Shown: positions 56,689 through 64,000 of the stretch, piece by piece
How positions within the stretch are numbered: position 1 is the stretch's first letter
How the letters are laid out: the number at the start of each line of letters is the position of its first letter
Assembly (NCBI RefSeq): GCF_014236795.1
Contig: NZ_CP049017.1
Location: forward strand, 4,537,001 to 4,601,000
Direction of reading: 5' to 3'
DNA: 64,000 nt
From: Xanthomonas theicola
Lineage (GTDB): Bacteria > Pseudomonadota > Gammaproteobacteria > Xanthomonadales > Xanthomonadaceae
The notes under the pieces: model-generated
What the model was told of the DNA's origin: nothing
The model's database searches: none
What the model saw: only the letters and a program-made list of their open reading frames with translations
Position numbers and translations under genes: made by a program

Positions 56689-59121
56689 ATGAGCCAGACC
56701 CACAGCCTGCCGGCCGCTTCCTCCCTCGACGACAGCGCCGCCGCCGCGACTGCCGCCGCCGCTGCGCCGCCCGACGCGGCCGCGACCCCATCCGAGCCGA
56801 GCAACGACCAGCGCGCCGTGACCTGGATCGTCAAGGACGGCGGCAACCGCCGCATGGCCTTCGACCGCTCGCGCCTGCAGCGCACCCTGGACCGGATCCA
56901 CGCTGAGTTCCCGCAGCTGGACGTGGCCGACTACGAGCGCAAGGCGTTCGCCTTCGTCGAGAAGAAGGAAAGCCTGTCGGCCGACGAGATGGTCGACTAC
57001 CTGATCCGCGAGGCCGAGTCGCGCGTGGACATCGCCACGCCGGAGTGGGAGTACTTCGCCGCGCGCCTGTACCTGCACCGCCTGTACAAGCGCGCCAGCA
57101 AAAACCGCTTCTACGATGCCGGCGAGAAGTACGGCTCCTACGTCGGCCTGCAGGAAAGCCTTGCCGACCGCTGCGTGTACTCGATCGACATCCTCAAAAA
57201 CTACTCCAAGGACGAACTGGCCGAAGCCGGCCGGATGATCGACCCCGAGCGCGACAAGCTGTTCGCCTACAACGGCCTGTACCTGCTGGCCACGCGCTAC
57301 CTGGCCACCGACAACTCGCACAAGGTCTACGAACTGCCGCAGGAGCGCTGGCTGACCATCGCGCTGTACCTGATGCAGGACGAGGGCAAGTCCGGCAAAG
57401 GCGGCCGCGAACGCCGCATGCAGCTGGTCGGCGAAGCCTACTGGGCGCTGTCCAACCTGTACATGACCGTGGCCACGCCGACCCTGGCCAACGCCGGCAA
57501 GATCGGCGGGCAGCTGTCGAGCTGCTTCATCGACACCGTCGACGACAGCCTGCAGGGCATCTACGACTCCAACACCGACGTGGCGCGCGTGTCCAAGCAC
57601 GGCGGCGGCGTCGGCGCCTACCTGGGCTACGTGCGTTCGTCCGGCTCGGCGATCCGCGGGGTCAAGAACTCCAGCGGCGGCGTGGTGCCGTGGATCAAGC
57701 AGCTCAACAACACCGCCGTGTCGGTGGACCAGCTCGGCCAGCGCAAGGGCGCCATCGCCGTGTACCTGGACATCTGGCACCGCGACATCGAGGCGTTCCT
57801 GGACCTGCGCCTGAACAACGGCGACCAGCGCCTGCGCGCGCACGACGTGTTCACCGCGGTCTGCGTGCCGGACATCTTCATGGAAGCGGTGGAACGCCGC
57901 GGCGAGTGGTACCTGTTCGACCCGCACGAGGTGAAGGAGGTCAAGGGCTGGTACCTGCAGGACTTCTTCGACGAGAAGCGCGGCGAAGGCAGCTTCCGCG
58001 CCCGCTACGAGGACGTGGTCGCCGACGAGCGCATCGGCCGCAAGGTGGTCAAGGCCATCGACATGCTCAAGCGGATCATGGTCAGCCAGCTGGAGACCGG
58101 CAACCCGTTCATGTTCTATCGCGACGAAGTCAATCGCATGAACCCGAACAAGCACCAGGGCATGGTCTATTCCAGCAACCTGTGCACCGAGATCCTGCAG
58201 AACATGAGTCCGACCCGGGTCATCCAGGAGATGATCAGCGGCGACCAGATCGTGACCACCAAGCAGGCCGGCGACTTCGTCGTGTGCAACCTGTCCTCGG
58301 TGAACCTGGGCCGCGCGGTCACCGCGCAGCCGGACCTGCTCTCGCCCGACGTGCTGGAACGGCTGATCCGGGTGCAGGTGCGCATGCTCGACAACGTCAT
58401 CGACCTCAACGACCTGCCGGTGCCGCAGGCCACCATCACCAACCAGAAGTACCGCGCCATCGGCCTGGGCACCTTCGGCTGGCACCACCTGCTGGCGCAG
58501 AAGGGCATCGACTGGAATTCCAGGCAGGCCGAGGACTACTGCGACGCACTGTACGAGCGCATCAACTACCTGACCATCCAGGCCAGCCTGGCGCTGGCCA
58601 AGGAGAAGGGCGCCTACAAGGTGTTCAAGGGCAGCGATTGGCAGAACGGCGAATACTTCAGCAAGCGCGGCTACGACAGCGCGCAATGGCAGGAACTGGC
58701 CGCGCAGGTGAGCATCAACGGCGTGCGCAACGCGTGGATGATCGCGGTGGCGCCGAACATGAGCACCGCGCAGATCGCCGGCTCCACCGCCTCGATCGAC
58801 CCGATCTACAGCGCGTTCTACTACGAAGAGAAGAAGGACTTCCGCCGTCCTGTGGTGGCGCCGGGCCTGACCGTGGACACCTATCCGTACTACGAGAAGG
58901 GCGCCTACCGGGTCGACCAGTTCGCCAGCGTGCGCCAGAACGCGCGCCGCCAGCGCCACGTCGACCAGTCGATCAGCTTCAACTTCTACGTGCCCAGCAC
59001 CATCCGTGCCAGCACCTTGCTCGACCTGCACATGACCGCGTGGAGGGAAGGCCTGAAGACCACCTACTACGTGCGTTCCAACGACATCGACATCAGCGAA
59101 TGCGAGTGGTGCTCGAGCTGA
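56689..59121 (+). CDS. nrdA: Ribonucleoside-diphosphate reductase class I, alpha subunit
   Basis: NrdA reduces ribonucleoside diphosphates to deoxy forms with NrdB. The 810-residue protein has an Ala/Pro-rich N-terminus and an ATP-cone (about 40-125, VTWIVKDGGNRRMAFDRSRL). The barrel begins TPTLANAGKIGGQLSSCFID with the first active-site Cys. FVVCNLSSVNLGR carries the second active-site Cys region, IAVAPNMSTAQIAGSTASID follows, and the C-terminal redox pair is CEWCSS. ATG 56689 is used because GGAG at 56679-56682 is well spaced; TTG 56677 is upstream. It is headed by a cobalamin riboswitch and followed by nrdB, a flavodoxin and a thioredoxin. Confidence 0.95.
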   Translation: MSQTHSLPAASSLDDSAAAATAAAAAPPDAAATPSEPSNDQRAVTWIVKDGGNRRMAFDRSRLQRTLDRIHAEFPQLDVADYERKAFAFVEKKESLSADEMVDYLIREAESRVDIATPEWEYFAARLYLHRLYKRASKNRFYDAGEKYGSYVGLQESLADRCVYSIDILKNYSKDELAEAGRMIDPERDKLFAYNGLYLLATRYLATDNSHKVYELPQERWLTIALYLMQDEGKSGKGGRERRMQLVGEAYWALSNLYMTVATPTLANAGKIGGQLSSCFIDTVDDSLQGIYDSNTDVARVSKHGGGVGAYLGYVRSSGSAIRGVKNSSGGVVPWIKQLNNTAVSVDQLGQRKGAIAVYLDIWHRDIEAFLDLRLNNGDQRLRAHDVFTAVCVPDIFMEAVERRGEWYLFDPHEVKEVKGWYLQDFFDEKRGEGSFRARYEDVVADERIGRKVVKAIDMLKRIMVSQLETGNPFMFYRDEVNRMNPNKHQGMVYSSNLCTEILQNMSPTRVIQEMISGDQIVTTKQAGDFVVCNLSSVNLGRAVTAQPDLLSPDVLERLIRVQVRMLDNVIDLNDLPVPQATITNQKYRAIGLGTFGWHHLLAQKGIDWNSRQAEDYCDALYERINYLTIQASLALAKEKGAYKVFKGSDWQNGEYFSKRGYDSAQWQELAAQVSINGVRNAWMIAVAPNMSTAQIAGSTASIDPIYSAFYYEEKKDFRRPVVAPGLTVDTYPYYEKGAYRVDQFASVRQNARRQRHVDQSISFNFYVPSTIRASTLLDLHMTAWREGLKTTYYVRSNDIDISECEWCSS

Positions 59122-59247
59122 TCGCCACCCCGTAGCGGCGCCCGCGTCCGCATGGCCCCCCCCCCCGGGGCGCCATGCGGACGCATCGCCGTCCCGCATC
59201 GCCGTCCCGCTCGCCGGCGCCGTTCAACCGACTACCGAACCCGACCC

Positions 59248-60288
59248 ATGGCCATCGCGCTCGACCGCATCAAGATCCTCGAACCGCTGCACCCCAACCG
59301 TTCCACCGGGATCATCAACGGCACCACCAGCGGCATCCTCAACTGGAACGACATCCCGTACCCGTCGTTCTATCGCGCCTACAAGGAGCTGTCGACCAAC
59401 TTCTGGATCCCCGACGAGGTGGACATGAAGGGCGACGCCAAGCAGTACGGCGAGCTGTCGGCGCGCGAGAAGAACGCCTACGACTCGATCATCGGCCTGC
59501 TGGCCACGCTGGATTCGCCGCAGACGCGCTTCATCTACAACGTCGCCGAATACATCACCGACCCGGCCGCGCACGCCAACGCGGCGATCATCGGCCAGCA
59601 GGAAGTGATCCACAACGAAAGCTATTCCTACGTGCTGGCCTCCATCGCCGGGCTGGCCGACCAGAACCGCGTGTTCGAGATCGCGCGCACGCACCCGACC
59701 ATCATCGCGCGCAACCAGCCGATCATGCAGGCCTACGACGACTTCATGCGCGAGAAGACCGCCGAGACCCTGCTGCGCTCGCTGATCCAGTCCTCGATCC
59801 TGGAAGGCATCAACTTCTATTCCGGCTTCGCCTACTTCTACAACCTGGTGCGGCAGAACCGCATGACCGGCACCGGCAAGATCATCAGCTTCATCAACCG
59901 CGACGAGCTGGCGCACACCAAGTTCATCAGCGAGCTGATCCGCGCCATCGTCGGCGAGAACGCCGCGCTGCAGACCAACGAGCTGACCGACTACGTGCAC
60001 CAGGCGTTCGAGCATGCGATCCGGCTGGAGACCGAGTGGTCCTCGGAAGTGCTCGACGGCATCGAGGGCATCGACGTGGACGAGATGATCCAGTACGTGA
60101 AGTACCGCGCCAACAAGATGTCCGGCATGCTCGGCATCGAGAAGCTGTACACCGAGGCCAGCGACAACGTGATGCCGTGGATCAAGGCCTACGCGGACAA
60201 CTTCACCGAGACCAAGACCGACTTCTTCGAGATGCGCAACGCCAGCTACAAGAAGACCAACTCGGACAACGGCTTCGACGATCTGTAA
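59248..60288 (+). CDS. nrdB: Ribonucleoside-diphosphate reductase class I, beta subunit
   Basis: NrdB houses the metal-radical cofactor that starts catalysis in NrdA. The 346-residue protein has the ferritin-like helices with ligands Glu119 and His122 and radical Tyr126 in QQEVIHNESYSYVLASI. FWIPDEVDMKGDAKQYGELS provides the N-terminal acidic ligand region, LIQSSILEGINFYSGFAYFY follows, and INRDELAHTKFISELI carries the second Glu/His pair. The tail SDNGFDDL is short and acidic, matching the NrdA-docking tail. The Tyr argues for a tyrosyl-radical class rather than the Mn/Fe NrdB of class Ic. Confidence 0.95.
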   Translation: MAIALDRIKILEPLHPNRSTGIINGTTSGILNWNDIPYPSFYRAYKELSTNFWIPDEVDMKGDAKQYGELSAREKNAYDSIIGLLATLDSPQTRFIYNVAEYITDPAAHANAAIIGQQEVIHNESYSYVLASIAGLADQNRVFEIARTHPTIIARNQPIMQAYDDFMREKTAETLLRSLIQSSILEGINFYSGFAYFYNLVRQNRMTGTGKIISFINRDELAHTKFISELIRAIVGENAALQTNELTDYVHQAFEHAIRLETEWSSEVLDGIEGIDVDEMIQYVKYRANKMSGMLGIEKLYTEASDNVMPWIKAYADNFTETKTDFFEMRNASYKKTNSDNGFDDL

Positions 60289-60295
60289 GCAGCAG

Positions 60296-60415
60296 GGATG
60301 ACCAGCCATTCGGCTGGTGGAAAGCCGGGATTTTCGGGATCGGCAATTGGTGATGAGCAACAGCAACGCCGAGCCTGCTCTTCCAGCTTTCCAACAGCCG
60401 AATGGCTGGTCATCC
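60296..60415. repeat. 120-base inverted-repeat element after nrdB
   Basis: Two 30-base arms (60296-60325, starting GGATGACCAGCCATTCGGCT, and 60386-60415) are reverse complements with a single G/T difference, enclosing a 60-base spacer. It begins 8 bases after the nrdB stop and ends 27 bases before the flavodoxin start. A transcript would fold into a very stable long hairpin. No coding frame or transposase is inside, so it could be a MITE-like or mRNA-stabilising element. Confidence 0.85.
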
Positions 60416-60441
60416 TAATCCCGAACCCCAATCCCAGCCTC

Positions 60442-61011
60442 ATGCGCATCCTGCTCGCCTACGCTTCGCTCAGCGGCAACACTCGCGACGTCGCCCGTCG
60501 CGTGCATGCGCAGTGCGAGGCCGCCGGGCACCAGGCGACCTGGATCCATACCGACCTGCAGACCCTGCGCGGCGCGCTTGGCGACGCGGCGCGCGCGGCC
60601 GACTTCGATCTGCACCTGCTCGGCAGCTGGACCGACAACGCCGGGCGCACCCCGGCAGAGATGAAGCGCTACATCGCCGAACTGGTCGAGGCGACCGGCA
60701 AGGCGATCGAGGTGGCGGCGTTCGGCACCGGTGAGACGCAGTGGGGGCTGGAGTACTACTGCGGCGCGGTCAAGCGCATCGCACGTTTCTTCGACAGCGC
60801 CTATCCATTGCTGGAGATCGAGCAGATGCCGCATGGCGAGCGCGACACCGCCGCGATCGACGCCTGGTGCGGGCAGGTGCTGGCGCTGCGCGCCGCGCGT
60901 GCGCTGCCGACAGGCGCCGCGCCGGCGGCCGAACCGGCCGCTGCCGAGCGCGCGTCCACCAGCGCGGCCGGGTTCGCTTCGATGGCGTTGCCGCTGCACG
61001 GCAACGGCTGA
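60442..61011 (+). CDS. Flavodoxin-fold protein next to nrdAB
   Basis: The 189-residue protein starts MRILLAYASLSGNTRDVARR, with the FMN phosphate loop SLSGNT at 9-14. LLGSWTDNAGRTPAEMKRYI and FGTGETQWGLEYYCGAVKRI contact the flavin ring region. It resembles flavodoxins such as NrdI but has an Ala/Pro-rich C-terminal tail not typical of NrdI. Location directly after nrdB suggests it maintains or activates the NrdB cofactor; other electron-transfer roles are possible. The last 45 residues look disordered. Confidence 0.75.
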   Translation: MRILLAYASLSGNTRDVARRVHAQCEAAGHQATWIHTDLQTLRGALGDAARAADFDLHLLGSWTDNAGRTPAEMKRYIAELVEATGKAIEVAAFGTGETQWGLEYYCGAVKRIARFFDSAYPLLEIEQMPHGERDTAAIDAWCGQVLALRAARALPTGAAPAAEPAAAERASTSAAGFASMALPLHGNG

Positions 61012-61103
61012 CGCTGCATTTCGTCCATTCGTTCTTCCTGGCATCGCCGGCGTCGCACCATTCCGCGCCGGGCGTCCTCCGACATCAGACAAGGTCCCGC
61101 TGC

Positions 61104-61436
61104 ATGTTCACCACCATCACCGTCGCCACCGCCGAACAGTTCGCCGACGCCATCGCCGCGCATCCGCGCGTGCTGGCCGATTTCAACAAGGACAACTGTC
61201 CCGGCTGCCGCATGCTCGACAAGTCGCTGGAGCGCTTCGCCGAGGGCGACAGCGCGCAGGGCGTGACCTTGCTCAAGGTGAAGATGGAAGACGTGGGCGA
61301 GGACTTCTTCCGCGCCCAGGGCCTGCGCCAGACGCCGACGCTGATGCTGTTCCGCCAGGGCGAGGAAGTGGCGCGGGTGCCGGGCTTCGTGCCGCCGGCC
61401 AAGATCGACGAAGCCGTGCGCACGCATCTGGGTTGA
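61104..61436 (+). CDS. Thioredoxin-family protein with CPGC motif
   Basis: The 110-residue protein has a thioredoxin fold with the redox site NCPGCRML at residues 31-38. The cis-proline segment is LRQTPTLMLFRQGEEVARVP and the end VPPAKIDEAVRTHLG. CPGC differs from the usual CGPC and resembles glutaredoxin/NrdH-like redoxins. Following nrdA-nrdB-flavodoxin, it probably supplies electrons to the reductase. Whether it accepts electrons from thioredoxin reductase or glutathione is unknown. Confidence 0.82.
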   Translation: MFTTITVATAEQFADAIAAHPRVLADFNKDNCPGCRMLDKSLERFAEGDSAQGVTLLKVKMEDVGEDFFRAQGLRQTPTLMLFRQGEEVARVPGFVPPAKIDEAVRTHLG

Positions 61437-61639
61437 GTGCGGTCGCTGCGGCCGATGCTGTGCGTCGATCAGCCAGTCTGCGTTCGCGCCGGCGCCTGCA
61501 TCGATGAGCGCGCATGAACAATCGCCTGGGCGGCGGGCCATCGGCCAATGGACGAAGCAGTGGGTTTGCGGCTCATGGCGCTGTCGCGCTGAATTCCTAG
61601 GCAACTGCCAGTCTGCTCGTTGCGCCGCGCAGCATCCTC

Positions 61640-61677
61640 GTGGGAGCGACTTCCCTGGCGACGGAAGTCGCTCCCAC
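61640..61677. repeat. REP-type hairpin
   Basis: GTGGGAGCGACTTCC and GGAAGTCGCTCCCAC form a perfect 15-base stem around CTGGCGAC. This belongs to the same REP family as the copies at 4701, 44757 and 52369. It lies at the 5' edge of the broken VOC-fold gene. Confidence 0.85.
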
Positions 61678-61684
61678 AGGATTC

Positions 61685-62195
61685 ACTTGCAGGCCGCGGC
61701 TGCGCATCTCGGACAACGTCGGAGCCTGCCACTGGCTGTCCAACGCGTGCCGTTGCTGCGCGATCCGCTGGGCGAATCGCGCTTCACGCTTGGCGCCGCC
61801 TGGCAGTGGCAGTCGGCGTATTTCGCCGGGCCCGCCGGCGCGGTGCTCGAACTGATCGGACGCAGGCCGTTGCGGGCGCGGGCCCTCGCCGCCGGCGCGT
61901 TCTCCGCGGCCGAATCGCTGTGCGTCAGCGAGGTCGGATTGCCCAGCGCGCAGGTATCCGCGGTCGCCGCCGCGGCGCAGGAGCGGATGGGGCTGCCGCC
62001 GTTCGCGCCGGTGTCCGACGCGTTCGCGCCGCTCGGCGACCATGAAGGCTGTTGATCGTGGTCGAAACGCAGCGGCGCTGGTTTCCCGAGCAACGCCAGC
62101 GGCCGTTCGCGCAGGGAGTGGGGGTGGTCGTCGAAGGCGTGCGCGGCGGGCAGGTGTTGCGCGACGCGGCGGGATGGGAGGTAGTGTCGCAATGA
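61685..62195 (+). pseudogene. VOC/glyoxalase-fold protein, truncated and frameshifted
   Basis: The plus-strand frame has AAWQWQSAYFAGPAGAVLEL, IGRRPLRARALAAGAFSAAE, SLCVSEVGLPSAQVSAVAAA and APLGDHEG, typical of the second half of a VOC-superfamily protein. At about 62047 the frame shifts by one base (GGCTGTTGA in place of GGCCTGTTGATC). The other frame then continues LLIVVETQRRWFPEQRQRPF and ends ...GWEVVSQ at 62195. The N-terminal half is missing next to the REP hairpin. Confidence 0.6.
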
Positions 62196-62228
62196 GTCTG
62201 TCGGCGCAGTCCAGCGTCCGATCCGCCG

Positions 62229-63134
62229 TTACCCGCGCTTGCCCGCCGCATGCGCCAGCGCCAGCTGCCACAGCTGGCGCACGACCGGCATCGCCCGCGC
62301 GGTGGCCGGCAGCGCCGCCAGCGCCAGCCGCGCCAGCGGCACCCGGCCTTCGATGTCCAGGTAGCGCACGCCGAGCAGTTGCATCTGGGCGGTCGAGGCC
62401 GGCACCACCGACACGCCGAGTTCGGCGGCGACCAGGTTCACGATCGACGACATCTGCGGTGCCTCCTGGCTGATCCGCAGCTCGAAGCCGGATTGCCGGC
62501 AGGCCTCCAAAATCTCGTCGTACAGGCTGGTGCCGAAGCTGCGCGTGAACAGGATGAACGGCTCGCCAGCCAGTGCCGACAGCGGCGCGCGCCGGCGCCT
62601 GGCCAGGCGGTGCGCGGCCGGCACCGCGATCTTCATTGGTTCGTCGGGAAATTTCAGCAGCTGCAGCTCGGGCGGGGTGACCACGCCGTAGCGGATGAAC
62701 GCCGCATCCAGGCGGCCCTGCACCAGCGCGGCGAGCAGGCCGGCGGTGTTGGTTTCCTCCAGCGCCAGCGCCACCGCCGGCCAGCCGCGGCGGAAGTTGC
62801 GCACCAGCGTCGGCACGATCGGGTTGAACGCGGCCGAGGCGGTGAAGCCCAGCCGCAGCACGCCGCTCTCGCCGCGTGCGGCGCGGCGGGCGGCGTCGCC
62901 GGCGCGCTCCAGGTCGGCGAGCACGCGCCTGGCCTCGACCCGGAATGCGCCGCCGGCCTCGGTGAGCTCGGCGCCGCGCGGGGTGCGCAGGAACAGCGGC
63001 GTGCCCAGTTCCTGTTCCAGCGCACGGATCTGCTGGCTCAGCGGCGGCTGCTGGATGCCCAGCTGCGCCGCGGCGCGGGTGAAATGGCCGGCCTCGGCCA
63101 CGGCCAGGAAATAGCGCAGATGGCGCAGTTCCAT
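62229..63134 (-). CDS. LysR-family transcriptional regulator
   Basis: The 301-residue regulator starts MELRHLRYFLAVAEAGHFTR with the HTH AAAQLGIQQPPLSQQIRALE (residues 21-40). Its effector domain contains GVLRLGFTASAAFNPIVPTL, VQGRLDAAFIRYGVVTPPEL and AAELGVSVVPASTAQMQLLG. The gene is divergent from the MFS transporter at 63230, so it probably controls it. Between them, 63135-63180 is AT-rich (TCATATTCAAAAGATATGGA, ATCATATATTGG). Effector unknown. Confidence 0.88.
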   Translation of the reverse strand: MELRHLRYFLAVAEAGHFTRAAAQLGIQQPPLSQQIRALEQELGTPLFLRTPRGAELTEAGGAFRVEARRVLADLERAGDAARRAARGESGVLRLGFTASAAFNPIVPTLVRNFRRGWPAVALALEETNTAGLLAALVQGRLDAAFIRYGVVTPPELQLLKFPDEPMKIAVPAAHRLARRRRAPLSALAGEPFILFTRSFGTSLYDEILEACRQSGFELRISQEAPQMSSIVNLVAAELGVSVVPASTAQMQLLGVRYLDIEGRVPLARLALAALPATARAMPVVRQLWQLALAHAAGKRG

Positions 63135-63229
63135 GTCATATTCAAAAGATATGGAGAATGCCTGGATCATATATTGGACACCGGATCGGTGCAGGCAAAT
63201 ACTGGCCGCCCTTTTTGCTGTCCGGCACC

Positions 63230-64000
63230 GTGACCACTTCCATCCAATGCCCGCCGTTGCAGGCCGTGGACGATGCGCCGCTGTTGCGCATCCGCCTGGC
63301 GCTGTTCCTAGCCGGCTTCGCCACCTTCTCGCTGCTGTACAGCGTGCAGCCGTTGCTGCCGGCGTTCGCGCGCGAGTTCGGGGTCGATGCGGCGACCAGT
63401 TCGCTGCCGCTGTCGCTGGCCACCGGCGGCCTGGCGATCGCGATCTTCTGCGCCGGCGCGGTGTCGGAGAATCTGGGCCGGCGCGGGCTGATGTTCGTGT
63501 CGATCGCGCTGGCGGCCTTGCTCAACCTGCTCGCCGCCTGCCTGCTGCACTGGGGCGCGCTGGTGGTGGCGCGCGCGCTGTCCGGCGTCGCCCTGGGCGG
63601 GGTGCCGGCGGTGGCGATGGTGTACCTGGCCGAGGAATTGCCGGCGACCAGGCTCGGTGCGGCCACCGGCCTGTACGTGGCCGGCAACGCGTTCGGCGGC
63701 ATGGTCGGGCGCATCGGCATGAGCGTGTTGACCGACCATTTCGACTGGCGCACCGCGCTGGCGGTGTTCTCCGGCGTCGACCTGCTGGCCGCGGTCGGCT
63801 TCGTGCTGCTGCTGCCGCCCTCGCGCCATTTCGTGCGCCGTCGCGGCATCAACCTGCGCTTCCACCTGCAGGCCTGGGACGGGCATCTGCGCGATCGCTA
63901 CCTGCCGTGGCTGTTCGCGATCCCGTTCCTGGCGATGGGCGTGTTCGTGAGCGTCTACAACTACGCCGGCTTCCGCCTGGGCGGGCCGGAGTTCGGGCTC
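63230..64000 (+). CDS. MFS transporter, cut by window end
   Basis: The frame from GTG 63230 (VTTSIQCPPLQAVDDAPLLR) is open to the end of the window, 257 residues. It has alternating hydrophobic helices and MFS motifs: LFLAGFATFSLLYSVQPLLP, GAVSENLGRRGLMFVSIALA (motif A-like) and VALGGVPAVAMVYLAEELPA. It resembles YnfM/arabinose-efflux-type exporters of small molecules. It is divergent from the LysR gene. The start is uncertain because no good ribosome site precedes the GTG; a TTG at 63215 is in frame. Confidence 0.8.
   Translation, partial: MTTSIQCPPLQAVDDAPLLRIRLALFLAGFATFSLLYSVQPLLPAFAREFGVDAATSSLPLSLATGGLAIAIFCAGAVSENLGRRGLMFVSIALAALLNLLAACLLHWGALVVARALSGVALGGVPAVAMVYLAEELPATRLGAATGLYVAGNAFGGMVGRIGMSVLTDHFDWRTALAVFSGVDLLAAVGFVLLLPPSRHFVRRRGINLRFHLQAWDGHLRDRYLPWLFAIPFLAMGVFVSVYNYAGFRLGGPEFGL

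Overview
The window looks like part of a high-GC gammaproteobacterial chromosome of the Xanthomonas group (Xanthomonas or a close Lysobacteraceae relative). This rests on gene order (prmA, a DUF3426 protein, fis, purH, purD), on TonB-dependent receptors, on an ohrR/ohr pair, and on scattered copies of the REP-like motif TGTAGGAGCGGCTTCAGCCG. No rRNA, tRNA or CRISPR array was seen. Species-level assignment is inference. || Layout. 1-4161: end of a siderophore-type TonB receptor (cut by the window edge), a small unknown gene and an APH-fold kinase in one minus-strand unit, then a GT2 glycosyltransferase. 4162-8138: REP hairpin, pncB, and a nested insertion-sequence wreck (an IS3-family copy inside an IS4-like remnant). 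8398-9683: two overlapping hypothetical membrane genes. 9868-16601: the purine block prmA, [inserted membrane protein and HTH regulator], DUF3426, fis, purH, small membrane ORF, purD. 16637-17000: IS fragments. || 17106-29606 is a catabolic locus of the oxidative L-arabinose type: an IlvD/Edd-type aldonate dehydratase, an SDR sugar dehydrogenase, a GbpR-like LysR regulator, a GguC/AraD1-type dehydratase, a 2-oxoglutarate-semialdehyde-type dehydrogenase and a YtfQ-YtfR-YtfT-YjfF-like sugar ABC importer. It is interrupted by a haemagglutinin remnant and an IS5-family element. It is followed by a GH127-like remnant, an Oar-type TonB receptor, a DUF5695 protein and a GH42 beta-galactosidase. Together these suggest uptake and breakdown of an arabinose/galactose-containing plant glycan, with arabinose funnelled to 2-oxoglutarate. 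The DUF5695-GH42 pair and its flanks look acquired. 38.3-41.2 kb is an IS-rich junction with truncated genes, an intact IS5-family transposase and an IS200/IS605 copy with an amber stop. || 41518-55977 is ordinary accessory and housekeeping content: M4 metalloprotease, DUF6172, broken oxidoreductases, PfkB sugar kinase, MgtC-like protein, ParB-like protein, GGDEF diguanylate cyclase, DUF808, fused dihydroxyacetone kinase, a broken DMT transporter, an alpha/beta hydrolase, ZapE and OhrR/Ohr. 56268-61436 is a compact ribonucleotide-reduction module: a sigma70-like promoter, a cobalamin riboswitch, nrdA, nrdB, a flavodoxin and a CPGC thioredoxin. The window ends with a broken VOC-fold gene and a divergent LysR/MFS transporter pair, the latter cut by the edge. 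|| A recurring theme is decay: at least eight coding regions carry single-base or short indels or a premature stop, several beside REP or IS sequences. Two of these indels fall within a few bases of the start codon.
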